Shown here piece after piece: positions 8,850 to 16,950 of a stretch of 64,000 nt of DNA. The notes under the pieces were generated by a model. The model was not told the DNA's origin and made no database searches. It saw nothing but the letters and a program-made list of their open reading frames with translations. The translations under genes were made by a program, and so were the position numbers. Origin of the DNA: Mesorhizobium_K sp040049215 (GTDB lineage: Bacteria; Pseudomonadota; Alphaproteobacteria; Rhizobiales; Rhizobiaceae). The stretch covers positions 2,499,447 to 2,563,446 of the forward strand of contig NZ_JBDZDN010000001.1 in NCBI RefSeq assembly GCF_040049215.1, given 5' to 3'. How positions within the stretch are numbered: position 1 is the first letter of the stretch; each line of letters opens with the position of its first letter.

Positions 8850-10121
8850 GTGGGACAGACAGTCTTCGTACCGAAAGAGATTGAAGCGGGAGAGCCGCGC
8901 GTCGGCGCTTCGCCGGACACGGTGAAACGGCTTGTTGGGCTCGGCTTCGAAATTATCGTCGAGGCCGGCGCGGGCCTGGGGTCGCGCATCACCGACGACG
9001 AGTTCGCCAAGGCAGGGGCTGCGATCGGCAAGGCGTCCGATGCCGGTCGCGCCGATCTGGTGCTCAAGGTCAGGCGTCCGACCGAGGCCGAGCTGAAGGG
9101 CTACAAGAGCGGCGCAGCGGTCATCGCGACGATGGACCCTTATGGCAACGATGCCGCCGTGGCTGCGATGGCGCGGGCAGGGGTAACGGCCTTCGCGATG
9201 GAATTCATGCCGCGCATCAGCCGAGCGCAGGTGATGGACGTGCTGTCCTCGCAGGCGAACCTCGCGGGCTACCAGGCGGTGATCGACGCGGCGGCCGAAT
9301 ACGACCGCGCGCTGCCGATGATGATGACGGCGGCAGGCACGGTGCCGGCAGCCAAAGTGTTCATCATGGGCGTCGGCGTCGCCGGCCTGCAAGCGATCGC
9401 CACGGCGCGGCGCATGGGCGCGGTGGTTACCGCCACCGACGTGCGCCCGGCGGCCAAGGAGCAGGTCGCCTCGCTCGGCGCGAAATTCCTGGCGGTCGAG
9501 GACGAGGAGTTCAAGGCGGCCGAGACCGCCGGCGGCTACGCCAAGGAGATGTCGAAAGAATATCAGGCCAAGCAGGCGGCGCTGACGGCCGAGCACATAG
9601 CCAAGCAGGATATCGTCATCACGACCGCGCTGATCCCCGGTCGTCCGGCGCCGAAGCTGGTGTCGGCTGCCATGGTGGCCTCGATGAAGCCCGGCTCGGT
9701 GCTGGTCGACCTTGCGGTGGAGCGCGGCGGCAATGTCGAGGGCGCGCAAGCCGGCAAGGTGGTGACGACGGCGAACGGCGTGAAGATCGTCGGCCATCTC
9801 AACGTACCCGGCCGCGTCGCGGCAAGCGCCTCGCTGCTCTACGCCAAGAACCTCTACGCCTTTCTGGAGACGATGGTCGACAAGACCACGAAAGTTCTGG
9901 CGATCAATCGCGATGACGAACTGGTCAAGGCGACCATGCTGACCGACGCTGGCCGCGTCGTGCATCCGGCGTTTGCCAAGGCAGTGGCGCTGGGAGCACC
10001 TGTCGTCGAGCCCGCTGCGATCCCCGCGACGACGCTGGTGGCCGAAGCTGAAGCCGCGCCGGAAAAGCCGGCCAAGAAGTCGGGGCCAAAGAAGCCTGGA
10101 ACGGCGAAGGGGAGCGTGTGA
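8850..10121 (+). CDS. pntAA: NAD(P) transhydrogenase subunit alpha part 1 (domain I)
   Basis: NAD(H)-binding domain I of proton-translocating Re/Si-specific transhydrogenase, 423 residues with a GTG start. Seen: 'ETRVG'-like start 'GEPRVGASPDTVKRL', the Rossmann motif 'VFIMGVGVAGLQAIATARRMGA', the 'TALIPGRPAPKLVS' segment and the 'SVLVDLAVERGGN' motif, all standard for PntA/alanine-dehydrogenase-type domains. The membrane part is encoded separately downstream, which is the split arrangement known in alphaproteobacteria. The C terminus has an Ala/Lys-rich tail. Its stop codon overlaps the ATG of the next gene (TGATG). The enzyme uses the proton gradient to make NADPH from NADH. Confidence 0.95.
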   Translation: MGQTVFVPKEIEAGEPRVGASPDTVKRLVGLGFEIIVEAGAGLGSRITDDEFAKAGAAIGKASDAGRADLVLKVRRPTEAELKGYKSGAAVIATMDPYGNDAAVAAMARAGVTAFAMEFMPRISRAQVMDVLSSQANLAGYQAVIDAAAEYDRALPMMMTAAGTVPAAKVFIMGVGVAGLQAIATARRMGAVVTATDVRPAAKEQVASLGAKFLAVEDEEFKAAETAGGYAKEMSKEYQAKQAALTAEHIAKQDIVITTALIPGRPAPKLVSAAMVASMKPGSVLVDLAVERGGNVEGAQAGKVVTTANGVKIVGHLNVPGRVAASASLLYAKNLYAFLETMVDKTTKVLAINRDDELVKATMLTDAGRVVHPAFAKAVALGAPVVEPAAIPATTLVAEAEAAPEKPAKKSGPKKPGTAKGSV

Positions 10122-10549
10122 TGGAACAGACCGCCCTTGAAAAGGCTCTCGACCAGCTCGAACAGGCGGCAGCCGCCATTCGTCTCGGCGTGCAGGAAAT
10201 GGCCGATTCGCCTGGCGGCGCCGGCGGAATCGCCGACGCCGTGCATGCGGCTTCCGGCGGGGTCATCGACCCCTTCGTCTTCCGTTTCGCCATCTTCGTC
10301 CTGGCAATCTTCGTCGGCTATTACGTCGTCTGGTCGGTGACGCCGGCGCTGCACACGCCGCTGATGGCCGTCACCAACGCCATCTCCTCGGTCATCGTGG
10401 TCGGCGCGCTGCTGGCGGTCGGCATCTCGGCCTCGGGGCTCGCCACTGGCTTCGGCTTCGTCGCGCTGGTGCTCGTGTCGGTCAACATCTTCGGCGGCTT
10501 CCTGGTCACCCAGCGCATGCTGGCGATGTACAAGAAGAAGGAGAAGTGA
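10121..10549 (+). CDS. pntAB: NAD(P) transhydrogenase subunit alpha part 2 (membrane domain)
   Basis: A 142-residue membrane subunit carrying the PntA C-terminal transmembrane helices. Seen: three to four hydrophobic segments after 'GGVIDPFVFRFAIFVLAIFV', 'SVTPALHTPLMAVTNAISSV', which is the conserved helix-connecting motif of domain II, and the terminal 'GGFLVTQRML' segment. The leading 50 residues form a hydrophilic, Ala-rich extension. Start ATG 10121 overlaps the pntAA stop; an in-frame GTG three bases earlier is also possible. One base separates it from the GTG of pntB, so translation of the three genes is probably coupled. Confidence 0.94.
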   Translation: MEQTALEKALDQLEQAAAAIRLGVQEMADSPGGAGGIADAVHAASGGVIDPFVFRFAIFVLAIFVGYYVVWSVTPALHTPLMAVTNAISSVIVVGALLAVGISASGLATGFGFVALVLVSVNIFGGFLVTQRMLAMYKKKEK

Positions 10550-10550
10550 C

Positions 10551-11948
10551 GTGAACGCCAACGTCGCCTCTTTCCTCTATCTCGTGTCCGGCGTGCTGTT
10601 CATCATGGCGCTGCGCGGCCTGTCGCATCCGACAACCAGCCGACAGGGCAATCTCTACGGCATGGTCGGCATGGGCATCGCCATCGCCACGACGCTGGCG
10701 CTCGCCACCCCGACCGCGACGGGCTTCGGGCTGATCGTGCTCGGGCTTGTCATCGGCGGCTCGGTCGGCGCCGTGACCGCGCGGCGCATTGCCATGACTT
10801 CGATGCCGCAGCTTGTCGCCGCGTTCCACAGCCTCGTCGGCCTTGCCGCAGTCATGGTGGCGGCAGCCGCCATGTATGCGCCGGAAAGCTTCGGCATAGG
10901 CACGGTCTCAGACATTCACAGCCAGGCTCTGATCGAGATGAGCCTTGGTGTCGCCATCGGCGCGATCACCTTCACGGGCTCGGTCATCGCCTTCCTGAAG
11001 CTTGACGGCCGCATGTCGGGCAAGCCGATCATGCTGCCGGGCCGTCATGTCATCAACGCGGCGCTCGGCATCGCGCTCGTCGTGCTGATCGTGCTTCTGG
11101 TCACGACCGAGAGCTTCACTATGTTCTGGCTGATCGTGGCGGTTTCGCTGGCGCTTGGCATCCTGCTGATCGTGCCGATCGGCGGTGCGGACATGCCGGT
11201 CGTCGTGTCGATGCTCAACTCCTACTCTGGCTGGGCGGCGGCCGCGCTCGGATTCACGCTCGGCAACCTGGCGCTGATCATCACTGGCGCGCTGGTCGGC
11301 TCGTCGGGCGCGATCCTAAGCTACATCATGTGCAAGGGCATGAACCGGAGCTTCATCTCGGTCATCCTTGGCGGCTTCGGCGGCGAGACGGCGGCGGCGG
11401 TCGACGACGGCGTCCAGCGCACGGTCAAGCAGGGCTCGGCCGACGATGCGGCCTATCTGATGATGAACGCGCAGAAGGTCATTATCGTGCCGGGCTACGG
11501 CATGGCGGTCGCGCAGGCGCAGCACGCGTTGCGCGAAATGGCCGACAAGCTGAAGGCGCACGGCGTCGAGGTGAAATACGCCATCCATCCGGTGGCCGGC
11601 CGCATGCCCGGCCACATGAACGTGCTCTTGGCCGAAGCCAACGTGCCTTATGACGAGGTGTTCGAACTCGAGGACATCAACTCGGAATTCGCGCAGGCCG
11701 ACGTCGCCTATGTCATCGGCGCCAACGACGTCACCAATCCGTCGGCGCGGGATGACAAGAGCTCACCCATCTACGGCATGCCGATCCTCGACGTCGACAA
11801 GGCGCGCACCTGTCTCTTCGTCAAACGCTCGCTCGGTTCGGGCTATGCTGGCATCGACAATACGCTGTTCTACAAGGACGGCACCATGATGCTGCTCGGC
11901 GACGCCAAGAAGATGACCGAGGAAATCGTCAAGGCGATGGATCATTGA
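10551..11948 (+). CDS. pntB: NAD(P) transhydrogenase subunit beta
   Basis: Transhydrogenase beta subunit of 465 residues with a GTG start. It has about nine membrane helices (domain II) in the first 270 residues and a C-terminal NADP(H)-binding domain III. Seen: 'GGADMPVVVSMLNSYSGWAA', 'IIVPGYGMAVAQAQH' (the NADP-binding loop), 'HPVAGRMPGHMNVLLAEA' and 'VIGANDVTNPSAR', all diagnostic. The protein ends EEIVKAMDH. A terminator-like hairpin follows 27 bases downstream. A second, diverged copy of its last ~30 codons lies beyond the following GNAT gene at 12524-12616. Confidence 0.96.
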   Translation: MNANVASFLYLVSGVLFIMALRGLSHPTTSRQGNLYGMVGMGIAIATTLALATPTATGFGLIVLGLVIGGSVGAVTARRIAMTSMPQLVAAFHSLVGLAAVMVAAAAMYAPESFGIGTVSDIHSQALIEMSLGVAIGAITFTGSVIAFLKLDGRMSGKPIMLPGRHVINAALGIALVVLIVLLVTTESFTMFWLIVAVSLALGILLIVPIGGADMPVVVSMLNSYSGWAAAALGFTLGNLALIITGALVGSSGAILSYIMCKGMNRSFISVILGGFGGETAAAVDDGVQRTVKQGSADDAAYLMMNAQKVIIVPGYGMAVAQAQHALREMADKLKAHGVEVKYAIHPVAGRMPGHMNVLLAEANVPYDEVFELEDINSEFAQADVAYVIGANDVTNPSARDDKSSPIYGMPILDVDKARTCLFVKRSLGSGYAGIDNTLFYKDGTMMLLGDAKKMTEEIVKAMDH

Positions 11949-11974
11949 TCGCATAGTTCGATTGAGACGAGGGA

Positions 11975-11997
11975 AAGCCCGGCCCCGCGCCGGGCTT
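11975..11997 (+). terminator. Hairpin terminator after the pnt operon
   Basis: Perfect 8-bp stem AAGCCCGG/CCGGGCTT around a CCCCGCG loop, 27 bases after the pntB stop, followed by the short T-containing run GCTGTTT. Its place at the operon end supports a Rho-independent terminator, although the U tract is weak. Confidence 0.7.
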
Positions 11998-12035
11998 GCT
12001 GTTTGAGGGGCGATCACGCGGCTATGGAGGCTATC

Positions 12036-12512
12036 ATGACGCCCACAATCCGGCCGTTCGAGGCAACCGATCGCGAGGCTGCGGTCGAACTCTTTCTGCA
12101 GCTCAACCGGCACGAATTCGCGATCACCGGCGACCGCCGCACCGATCGCGGGGGCGCGGAATTCTGCGTCGAGGACATGATCCAGGCTGTCGGACAGGGT
12201 GCAGTGGCGCTCGTCGCCGAAATCGCGGGCTCGGTCGTCGGCTTGCTGGTCTGGGCCGCCTGTGACGAGGAAGCTTATATGGCCGAAGCGGTCAGGCGCC
12301 ACGGCAGCGTTCAGGACATCGTGATTTCCGAGGCCCACCGCGGCCAGGGCATCGGCCAGGCCTTGCTTGCTGAGGCAGAGCGGCTGACCCGCGAGGCCGG
12401 CATGAGGCGGCTGAAACTCACCGTGCTGTCCGGGAACGATGTCGCCGTAGATGCCTATGGCCGCTTCGGCTTTCGCGACTATGCCCGGGTCATGATCAAG
12501 GATTTCGACTGA
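12036..12512 (+). CDS. GNAT family N-acetyltransferase
   Basis: A 158-residue GNAT acyltransferase. Seen: the N-terminal 'TIRPFEATDREAAVELFLQL', the central strand 'ALVAEIAGSVVGLLVW', the acetyl-CoA pyrophosphate loop region 'VIS EAHRGQGIGQALLAEAE' (R/Q-x-x-G-x-G/A) and 'LTVLSGNDVAVDAYGRFGF' at the C terminus, as in Rim-like acetyltransferases. ATG 12036 with a GGAGG site 5 bases upstream was preferred over upstream in-frame starts at 12003 and 12024. The substrate is unknown. It lies between pntB and a decayed copy of the pntB 3' end, which suggests that it arrived as an insertion at that site. Confidence 0.85.
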   Translation: MTPTIRPFEATDREAAVELFLQLNRHEFAITGDRRTDRGGAEFCVEDMIQAVGQGAVALVAEIAGSVVGLLVWAACDEEAYMAEAVRRHGSVQDIVISEAHRGQGIGQALLAEAERLTREAGMRRLKLTVLSGNDVAVDAYGRFGFRDYARVMIKDFD

Positions 12513-12514
12513 GC

Positions 12515-12616
12515 AGAGTCGCCGACAACACCCCCTTCTACCAGGAAGGCACCATGACGCTGCTCGACGGTGCCAAGAATATGACCGAAGAGATAGTCAA
12601 GGCCATGGATCACTGA
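12515..12616 (+). pseudogene. Decayed second copy of the pntB 3' end
   Basis: From the codon at 12524 this stretch reads DNTPFYQEGTMTLLDGAKNM and then TEEIVKAMDH with a stop at 12614-12616. It matches the last 30 codons of pntB (DNTLFYKDGTMMLLGDAKKM, then TEEIVKAMDH) at 23 of 30 positions, with the same stop position. Several synonymous differences show that it is not a recent copy. There is no start codon or upstream domain, so it is a fragment, and it begins within about 10 bases of the GNAT gene stop. Confidence 0.82.
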
Positions 12617-12771
12617 GCGGGCAGGAAGACGCCCGAGAGATCACCGCTCCCCTTCCAATCCCGATCTGTGCGGGATGCACATGCGGTGCGCGCTCCTGTA
12701 TGACCGCCGGGGCTTTTTCATTGGCGCGCACTGGCATAGACTTCCGCCACGTCAATGGAGCGAGCCGACCG

Positions 12772-14232
12772 ATGAGCGACGCGGCTGGCAGGAACGGTGC
12801 CGGAGAACGGAATCCCGCCGCCGGCGGCAAAGCCGGGCAGAGCCGCGAGGCGCGCAGAAAACAGGCCGTCGTCGTCGTCCACGGCATGGGCGAGCAGCGC
12901 CCGATGTCGACGCTGCGCGGCTTCGTCGAGGCGGTATGGACGCAGGACCCCGAAATCAGGGAGAAAGCCGGGCACGCGAACGCCAACAAGACGTGGATCA
13001 CGCCGGACAAACGCGCCGGCTCGCATGAACTGCGCCGCATCACCACGCCCTATGTCGGCGGCATCGGCACCGACTTCTACGAACTCTACTGGGCCGATGT
13101 AACCCGGGCTACGACCCGCTCGCGGCTCGTTGCCTGGGTGTTGGAACTGCTCTGGCGCAAGCCGGGCGAGATTCCCCCGGATGCCCGGCTCCTCTACCGT
13201 GCAACTGCCGTCATCACCGCGCTGTTTGCGATCGTAGCGCTTCTCGTAGCCCTCAGTGCACTTTACAACCCGATGCTGGCCGCCCTCATCACGGCTGTCG
13301 GCGGCGTGCTGTTCTGGTTTCTCGACCGGTTCGTCGTGCCCTACTTCGGTGACGTTGCGACCTACGTGCAGGCGACACCGACCACGGTCGCACAGCGTGC
13401 GGAGGTGCGGGAGCGGGGGCTCAAGCTGCTGACGGCGCTTGCAGACGACCGGCGCTATGACCGGATCGTTCTCGTCGGTCACAGCCTCGGCTCCATCGTC
13501 GCCTACGATCTGCTGCAGATACTCTGGGCCGAGCGCCGTCCGGCGAACATCGAGTGGAAGGCCCATCGCGCGATCTTCCGGGCCATTCACGCGGTGGAGA
13601 AGTTTGCGGTCCTGCCCGGCGAGGAGGCTTCGGCCGGGCTCGCCGGCGGCAGCCTTGAAAAGCTACGCGAGGCTCAGTGGAGGCTCCACCAGGAGATCCG
13701 CAACCCCGACGCACTGCCGGGCAAGGGCTGGAAGATCAGTGATTTCGTCACCCTCGGGAGCCCGCTGACGCATGCCGAGTTCCTCGTCACACACAATATG
13801 CGGGACTGGCGCCGCGGTGCGATGGAGCGGCTGTTCGCCCTTTGCCCGCCGCTGTCGGACCAGAACACGAAACGGCGGCTTCTCTACGAGCAGGGGCGAA
13901 ACCCGAAAAGCGGGGTCCAGCAGTATGCGCTGCACCACGGCGCCTGTTTCGCGGCCACCCGCTGGACCAACCTCTACGACCTCGGCAACCTGCTCTCGAC
14001 CGGCGACCCGATCTCCGGCGCCATGGCGGAGAATTTCGGTGAAGGCGTCGAAAATGTCCGGGTGCAACTGGAGGGCAGGCTCGGCCGCGTGTTCACGCAT
14101 ACGCTCTACTGGTCGCTTGCGGCCAAGGGCGTCGAGGTGGGCGCGGCAACCGTCCCTCCACGCAGCCATATCGAGGCGCTGCGCGACGCCATCGACCTCC
14201 GCCGCGAGCTGGAGCCTCCCGACCAACACTGA
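12772..14232 (+). CDS. Membrane-anchored alpha/beta-hydrolase (lipase-like) protein
   Basis: A 486-residue protein of the serine alpha/beta-hydrolase type. Seen: 'AVVVVHGMGEQRPM' near residue 32, which is the first strand and HG oxyanion motif, and the nucleophile elbow 'IVLVGHSLGSIVAYDLL' with the catalytic Ser near residue 238. Between these lies a hydrophobic insertion (about residues 142-192, with 'AVITALFAIVALLVALSAL' and 'LAALITAVGGVLFWFLD') likely to form two membrane helices. A later 'DFVTLGSPLTHAEFLV' matches the family's post-nucleophile strand. Start ATG 12772 was chosen; an in-frame ATG at 12700 would add 24 residues. Substrate unknown; lipase or esterase activity is inferred from the fold. 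Confidence 0.8.
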   Translation: MSDAAGRNGAGERNPAAGGKAGQSREARRKQAVVVVHGMGEQRPMSTLRGFVEAVWTQDPEIREKAGHANANKTWITPDKRAGSHELRRITTPYVGGIGTDFYELYWADVTRATTRSRLVAWVLELLWRKPGEIPPDARLLYRATAVITALFAIVALLVALSALYNPMLAALITAVGGVLFWFLDRFVVPYFGDVATYVQATPTTVAQRAEVRERGLKLLTALADDRRYDRIVLVGHSLGSIVAYDLLQILWAERRPANIEWKAHRAIFRAIHAVEKFAVLPGEEASAGLAGGSLEKLREAQWRLHQEIRNPDALPGKGWKISDFVTLGSPLTHAEFLVTHNMRDWRRGAMERLFALCPPLSDQNTKRRLLYEQGRNPKSGVQQYALHHGACFAATRWTNLYDLGNLLSTGDPISGAMAENFGEGVENVRVQLEGRLGRVFTHTLYWSLAAKGVEVGAATVPPRSHIEALRDAIDLRRELEPPDQH

Positions 14233-14317
14233 CCCGTGATGCTTTGGCGCAGCCGGCAACGACGACATGCGTTGGCGCCGCTGCGGTTGATCAGGCTTCC
14301 GCCCGGTTCAATGGACG

Positions 14318-14803
14318 TCAGCCGGCAGCCGACCGCAGCTTGAGTTCGGCGATGCCGATGGCCAGGTTGACGCCGGTCTGCGCCTGCACGCTCAACGGCT
14401 GCAGCGAGAAGGTACGGTTCGAGCCGCCGACCAGGACGTTCGCGCCGGCGCCGATCGCCGCGGAAGCTTCGGCACTCGCGCCGACATAGTCTCCTGCCAG
14501 CGCGCCCGGAGCGTAAAGGTCGGCGTTCGGCGCAATCACTGCCCAGGTGATGAGGGTCTGGCCGGTCACACCAATGTCCAACCCGATCTTGTTGATCGTG
14601 CCGTGGTAGTTTTCCGAACCAAGGTTCTTGTCGGCCGGCCTGTAGGTGCACAGAACGTCCTTGGTGGAGCCGATGATGAAACCGGCGCCACCCTCGACTT
14701 TGCAGTCGAGAACACCCAGTTCCATGCCCTTGGTCTGGGAATTGGCCGCAGGGATGGCGGCAAGCAACGCCGTGGATGCAGCAGCGATAAGCAGATATTT
14801 CAT
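14318..14803 (-). CDS. DUF992 secreted protein (copy 1)
   Basis: A 161-residue exported protein with a signal peptide (MKYLLIAAASTALLAAIPAA, cleavage near ANSQ). The mature part contains 'ELGVLDCKVEGGAGFIIGST', 'YHGTINKIGLDIGVT', 'LAGDYVGASAEASAAIGAG' and the C-terminal 'FSLQPLSVQAQTGVNLAIGI', the standard DUF992 pattern. A perfect AGGAGG site precedes the ATG. The family has no established function; members are periplasmic or outer-surface proteins in Hyphomicrobiales. A paralog lies just upstream on the same strand, 98 bases away. Confidence 0.88.
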   Translation of the reverse strand: MKYLLIAAASTALLAAIPAANSQTKGMELGVLDCKVEGGAGFIIGSTKDVLCTYRPADKNLGSENYHGTINKIGLDIGVTGQTLITWAVIAPNADLYAPGALAGDYVGASAEASAAIGAGANVLVGGSNRTFSLQPLSVQAQTGVNLAIGIAELKLRSAAG

Positions 14804-14901
14804 GTCGGACCTCCTGGAAGCTTTCGCCGACAACTGTCGACGTGGCTCCAAGGTTCCCACGCGCCTGGCCGTCTCGGCCGGCTGCGCGGCCGGGCCGACC
14901 G

Positions 14902-15381
14902 CTATTTCAGCGAGTGGATCAGCTTCATCGAGGTCACGGCAAGAGCGAGGTTGACGCCGGTCTGCGCCTGGACGCTCAGCGGCTGAAGCGTGAAAGACCG
15001 CTGGAAACCACCGACCAAAAGGTTGGCGCCGCCGCCTGCGACGATGCTCGCCTCGGCGTTGACACCGAGATAGTCGCCGGCAAGCTGGCCGTCCTCATAG
15101 TCGCGGCTGACCGCAAGAACGGCCCATTGCAGCGAACCCTGATGCGTCACGCCGAGGTCGACGCCGAACTTGGAGATGAAGCCGGTATAATACTCCCTGC
15201 CGCCGCCGCGGGAGGACTTGAAGGTGCAGGAGAGCCCCTTGTTGGAAGCGATGATCATGGCGGTCCCGCCGTCGATCTCGCAGGTGAGAAGACCAAGCTT
15301 CACGTCGCCTGCGCCGGCGGGAGATACGAGAAGAGCCGCGCCGAGCAAGGCGGCAAGGAGGCTGGTGATTTTCGTGATCAT
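14902..15381 (-). CDS. DUF992 secreted protein (copy 2)
   Basis: A 159-residue paralog of the neighbouring DUF992 protein. It has a signal peptide (MITKITSLLAALLGAALLVS, cleavage near PAGA-GD), 'KLGLLTCEIDGGTAMIIAS' with the conserved Cys, 'YYTGFISKFGVDLGVT', 'LAGDYLGVNAEASIVAGGGA' and 'FTLQPLSVQAQTGVNLALAV'. The two copies share the fold-defining motifs but differ between them, which points to an old tandem duplication. An ATG three codons upstream (15390) is an alternative start. Function unknown. Confidence 0.87.
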   Translation of the reverse strand: MITKITSLLAALLGAALLVSPAGAGDVKLGLLTCEIDGGTAMIIASNKGLSCTFKSSRGGGREYYTGFISKFGVDLGVTHQGSLQWAVLAVSRDYEDGQLAGDYLGVNAEASIVAGGGANLLVGGFQRSFTLQPLSVQAQTGVNLALAVTSMKLIHSLK

Positions 15382-15424
15382 CGAGGTCATCCAAAGGTTT
15401 GCGTGAAATTGACAGGCGAAGAAC

Positions 15425-16273
15425 TCAGGTCGCTTTCGTACGCGCCAGTCCGTCCACCGCTGGCTTGTAGTTCGGGTCGAGCCGCACCGCCTGCTGATAG
15501 GACTTCGCGGCCTTCGCCTTGTCGCCGCGCCGCTCGTAGATGAGCGCCTGATTGGCCCAGCTCTCGGCAATTCTTCCATCTAGCTTGATCGCCGTGTTGA
15601 AGTCGGCGAAGGCGTTGTCCTCGTCGTTCGTCGCCAGATAGGAGAGGCCGCGGCCGTTATATGGCTCCGGCGCGTTGGGCGACAGCGAGATCGAGGTCGA
15701 GAAATCCTCGATTGCAAAGGCGTGCTGGCCTTGGCTCTGATAGATCAGGCCGCGATTGTGGTAGGCGCGCGCGTCGGTCGTGTCGAGCTGGATCGCCTTC
15801 TGGAAATCGTTGAAAGCCTCGGTGACGCGGCCGGCCTTCCGGTAAAGGTTGCCGCGGCCGATATAGGCCGCGTCATAGTTCGGGTTCAGCTGGATGGCCT
15901 TGTTGTAGTCCGCGAGCGCCGCCGCCTGATCGCCGAGAAAGCGCTGAATCAGCGCGCGGTTCGAATAGGCTTGATAGAAGTTCGGCTTGAGCTGGATTGC
16001 CCGGTCGAAATCCTTCAGCGCCTCGCGGTATTTGCCGCCGCGTCCATAGGCCGAGCCGCGGACATTGTAGGCTTCCGGATCCTGCGGGTTGCGGTCGATG
16101 ACGGCAGTCAGCGACGCGATGTTCTGGTCAGAGCCCTGCGCGGTGTCGATGGTGGTGAGTTCGCCCGTCGGGCCGCTCTGGCAAGCGGAAACCAGGAGGC
16201 AGGCAACCAACGCCGCCATCATCGTCGTACCGCTTCGCATCGTCGGCTTGCGGTCGCCAATGGCTGCATTCAT
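15425..16273 (-). CDS. TPR-repeat lipoprotein
   Basis: A 282-residue tetratricopeptide protein. The N terminus contains the lipobox 'LLVSAC' near residue 30, so it is predicted to be lipid-anchored at the periplasmic side. Six to seven TPR units follow from residue ~55, with repeated 'A-Y-x-x-R-G-x-x-Y' and 'A-I-Q-L-x-P/D' elements at 34-residue spacing. ATG 16273 has an AGGGAAG site; an internal ATG 11 codons later would give a more typical lipoprotein signal. TPR proteins scaffold other proteins, often in envelope assembly; no specific partner is indicated here. It precedes the DUF992 genes on the same strand with a 43-base gap. Confidence 0.9.
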   Translation of the reverse strand: MNAAIGDRKPTMRSGTTMMAALVACLLVSACQSGPTGELTTIDTAQGSDQNIASLTAVIDRNPQDPEAYNVRGSAYGRGGKYREALKDFDRAIQLKPNFYQAYSNRALIQRFLGDQAAALADYNKAIQLNPNYDAAYIGRGNLYRKAGRVTEAFNDFQKAIQLDTTDARAYHNRGLIYQSQGQHAFAIEDFSTSISLSPNAPEPYNGRGLSYLATNDEDNAFADFNTAIKLDGRIAESWANQALIYERRGDKAKAAKSYQQAVRLDPNYKPAVDGLARTKAT

Positions 16274-16421
16274 TGCGTTTCTTCCCTAAATGCGGCCTGG
16301 CTGCCGGTTATGGTCCCCGCATCGCGTCCCCCGAGCGCGATGAAAAAACGAAAGGTGGCGGCGACTCGCATCGCCCCACCTTGATGGTCGTATCGTCGGA
16401 AAAGGACGAAAAGGAGGCGCG

Positions 16422-16691
16422 TCAGCGCGCCGGACGTCCTGCACCGGGTCCGCCGGCGGCGCCAGCGACGGGACGCGGCGTCATCGGCAGCAGGCCCTCG
16501 CGCTGGGCGCGCTTGCGAGCCAGCTTGCGAGCGCGGCGAACGGCCTCCGCCTTTTCGCGGGCGCGCTTCTCGGAGGGCTTCTCGTAATGTCCGCGCATCT
16601 TCATTTCGCGGAAGATGCCTTCGCGCTGCATTTTCTTCTTGAGCGCGCGAAGCGCCTGGTCAACATTGTTGTCGCGGACGAGTACCTGCAC
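16422..16691 (-). CDS. rpsU: 30S ribosomal protein S21
   Basis: Small-subunit ribosomal protein bS21, 89 residues with a GTG start and an AGGA site 6 bases upstream. Seen: 'VLVRDNNVDQALRALKKKMQ', 'EGIFREMKMRGHYEKPSEKR' and 'RARKLARKRAQREG', all invariant S21 features. The C terminus extends past the classical ~70 residues with a Pro/Gly/Ala-rich tail, as is usual in alphaproteobacteria. It is monocistronic here; the 260 bases upstream hold its promoter but no clear signal was identified by eye. Confidence 0.97.
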   Translation of the reverse strand: MQVLVRDNNVDQALRALKKKMQREGIFREMKMRGHYEKPSEKRAREKAEAVRRARKLARKRAQREGLLPMTPRPVAGAAGGPGAGRPAR

Positions 16692-16950
16692 GGGCGATCC
16701 TGTCTTTCGTGTTCAAAAACAAGGCGCTAGCTCAAGTCGAAGCTTATAGCCAACTGCCTCCGCGGCGGCCTCCACCGCGAATTGTGGCGGCTGATAGCAG
16801 AATCAGGGCCGGATGTCGAGTGCGTAACGCCGCTTCATGGAAGCACGCATCCTGGCACCAGAAGTCAGCGCGACTGCATCATCGACTTGACGGCGGTCGG
16901 GCGTATCTGCAATCCCGACGCGTACAGACAAGCATCCCCCGAGACAAGCA

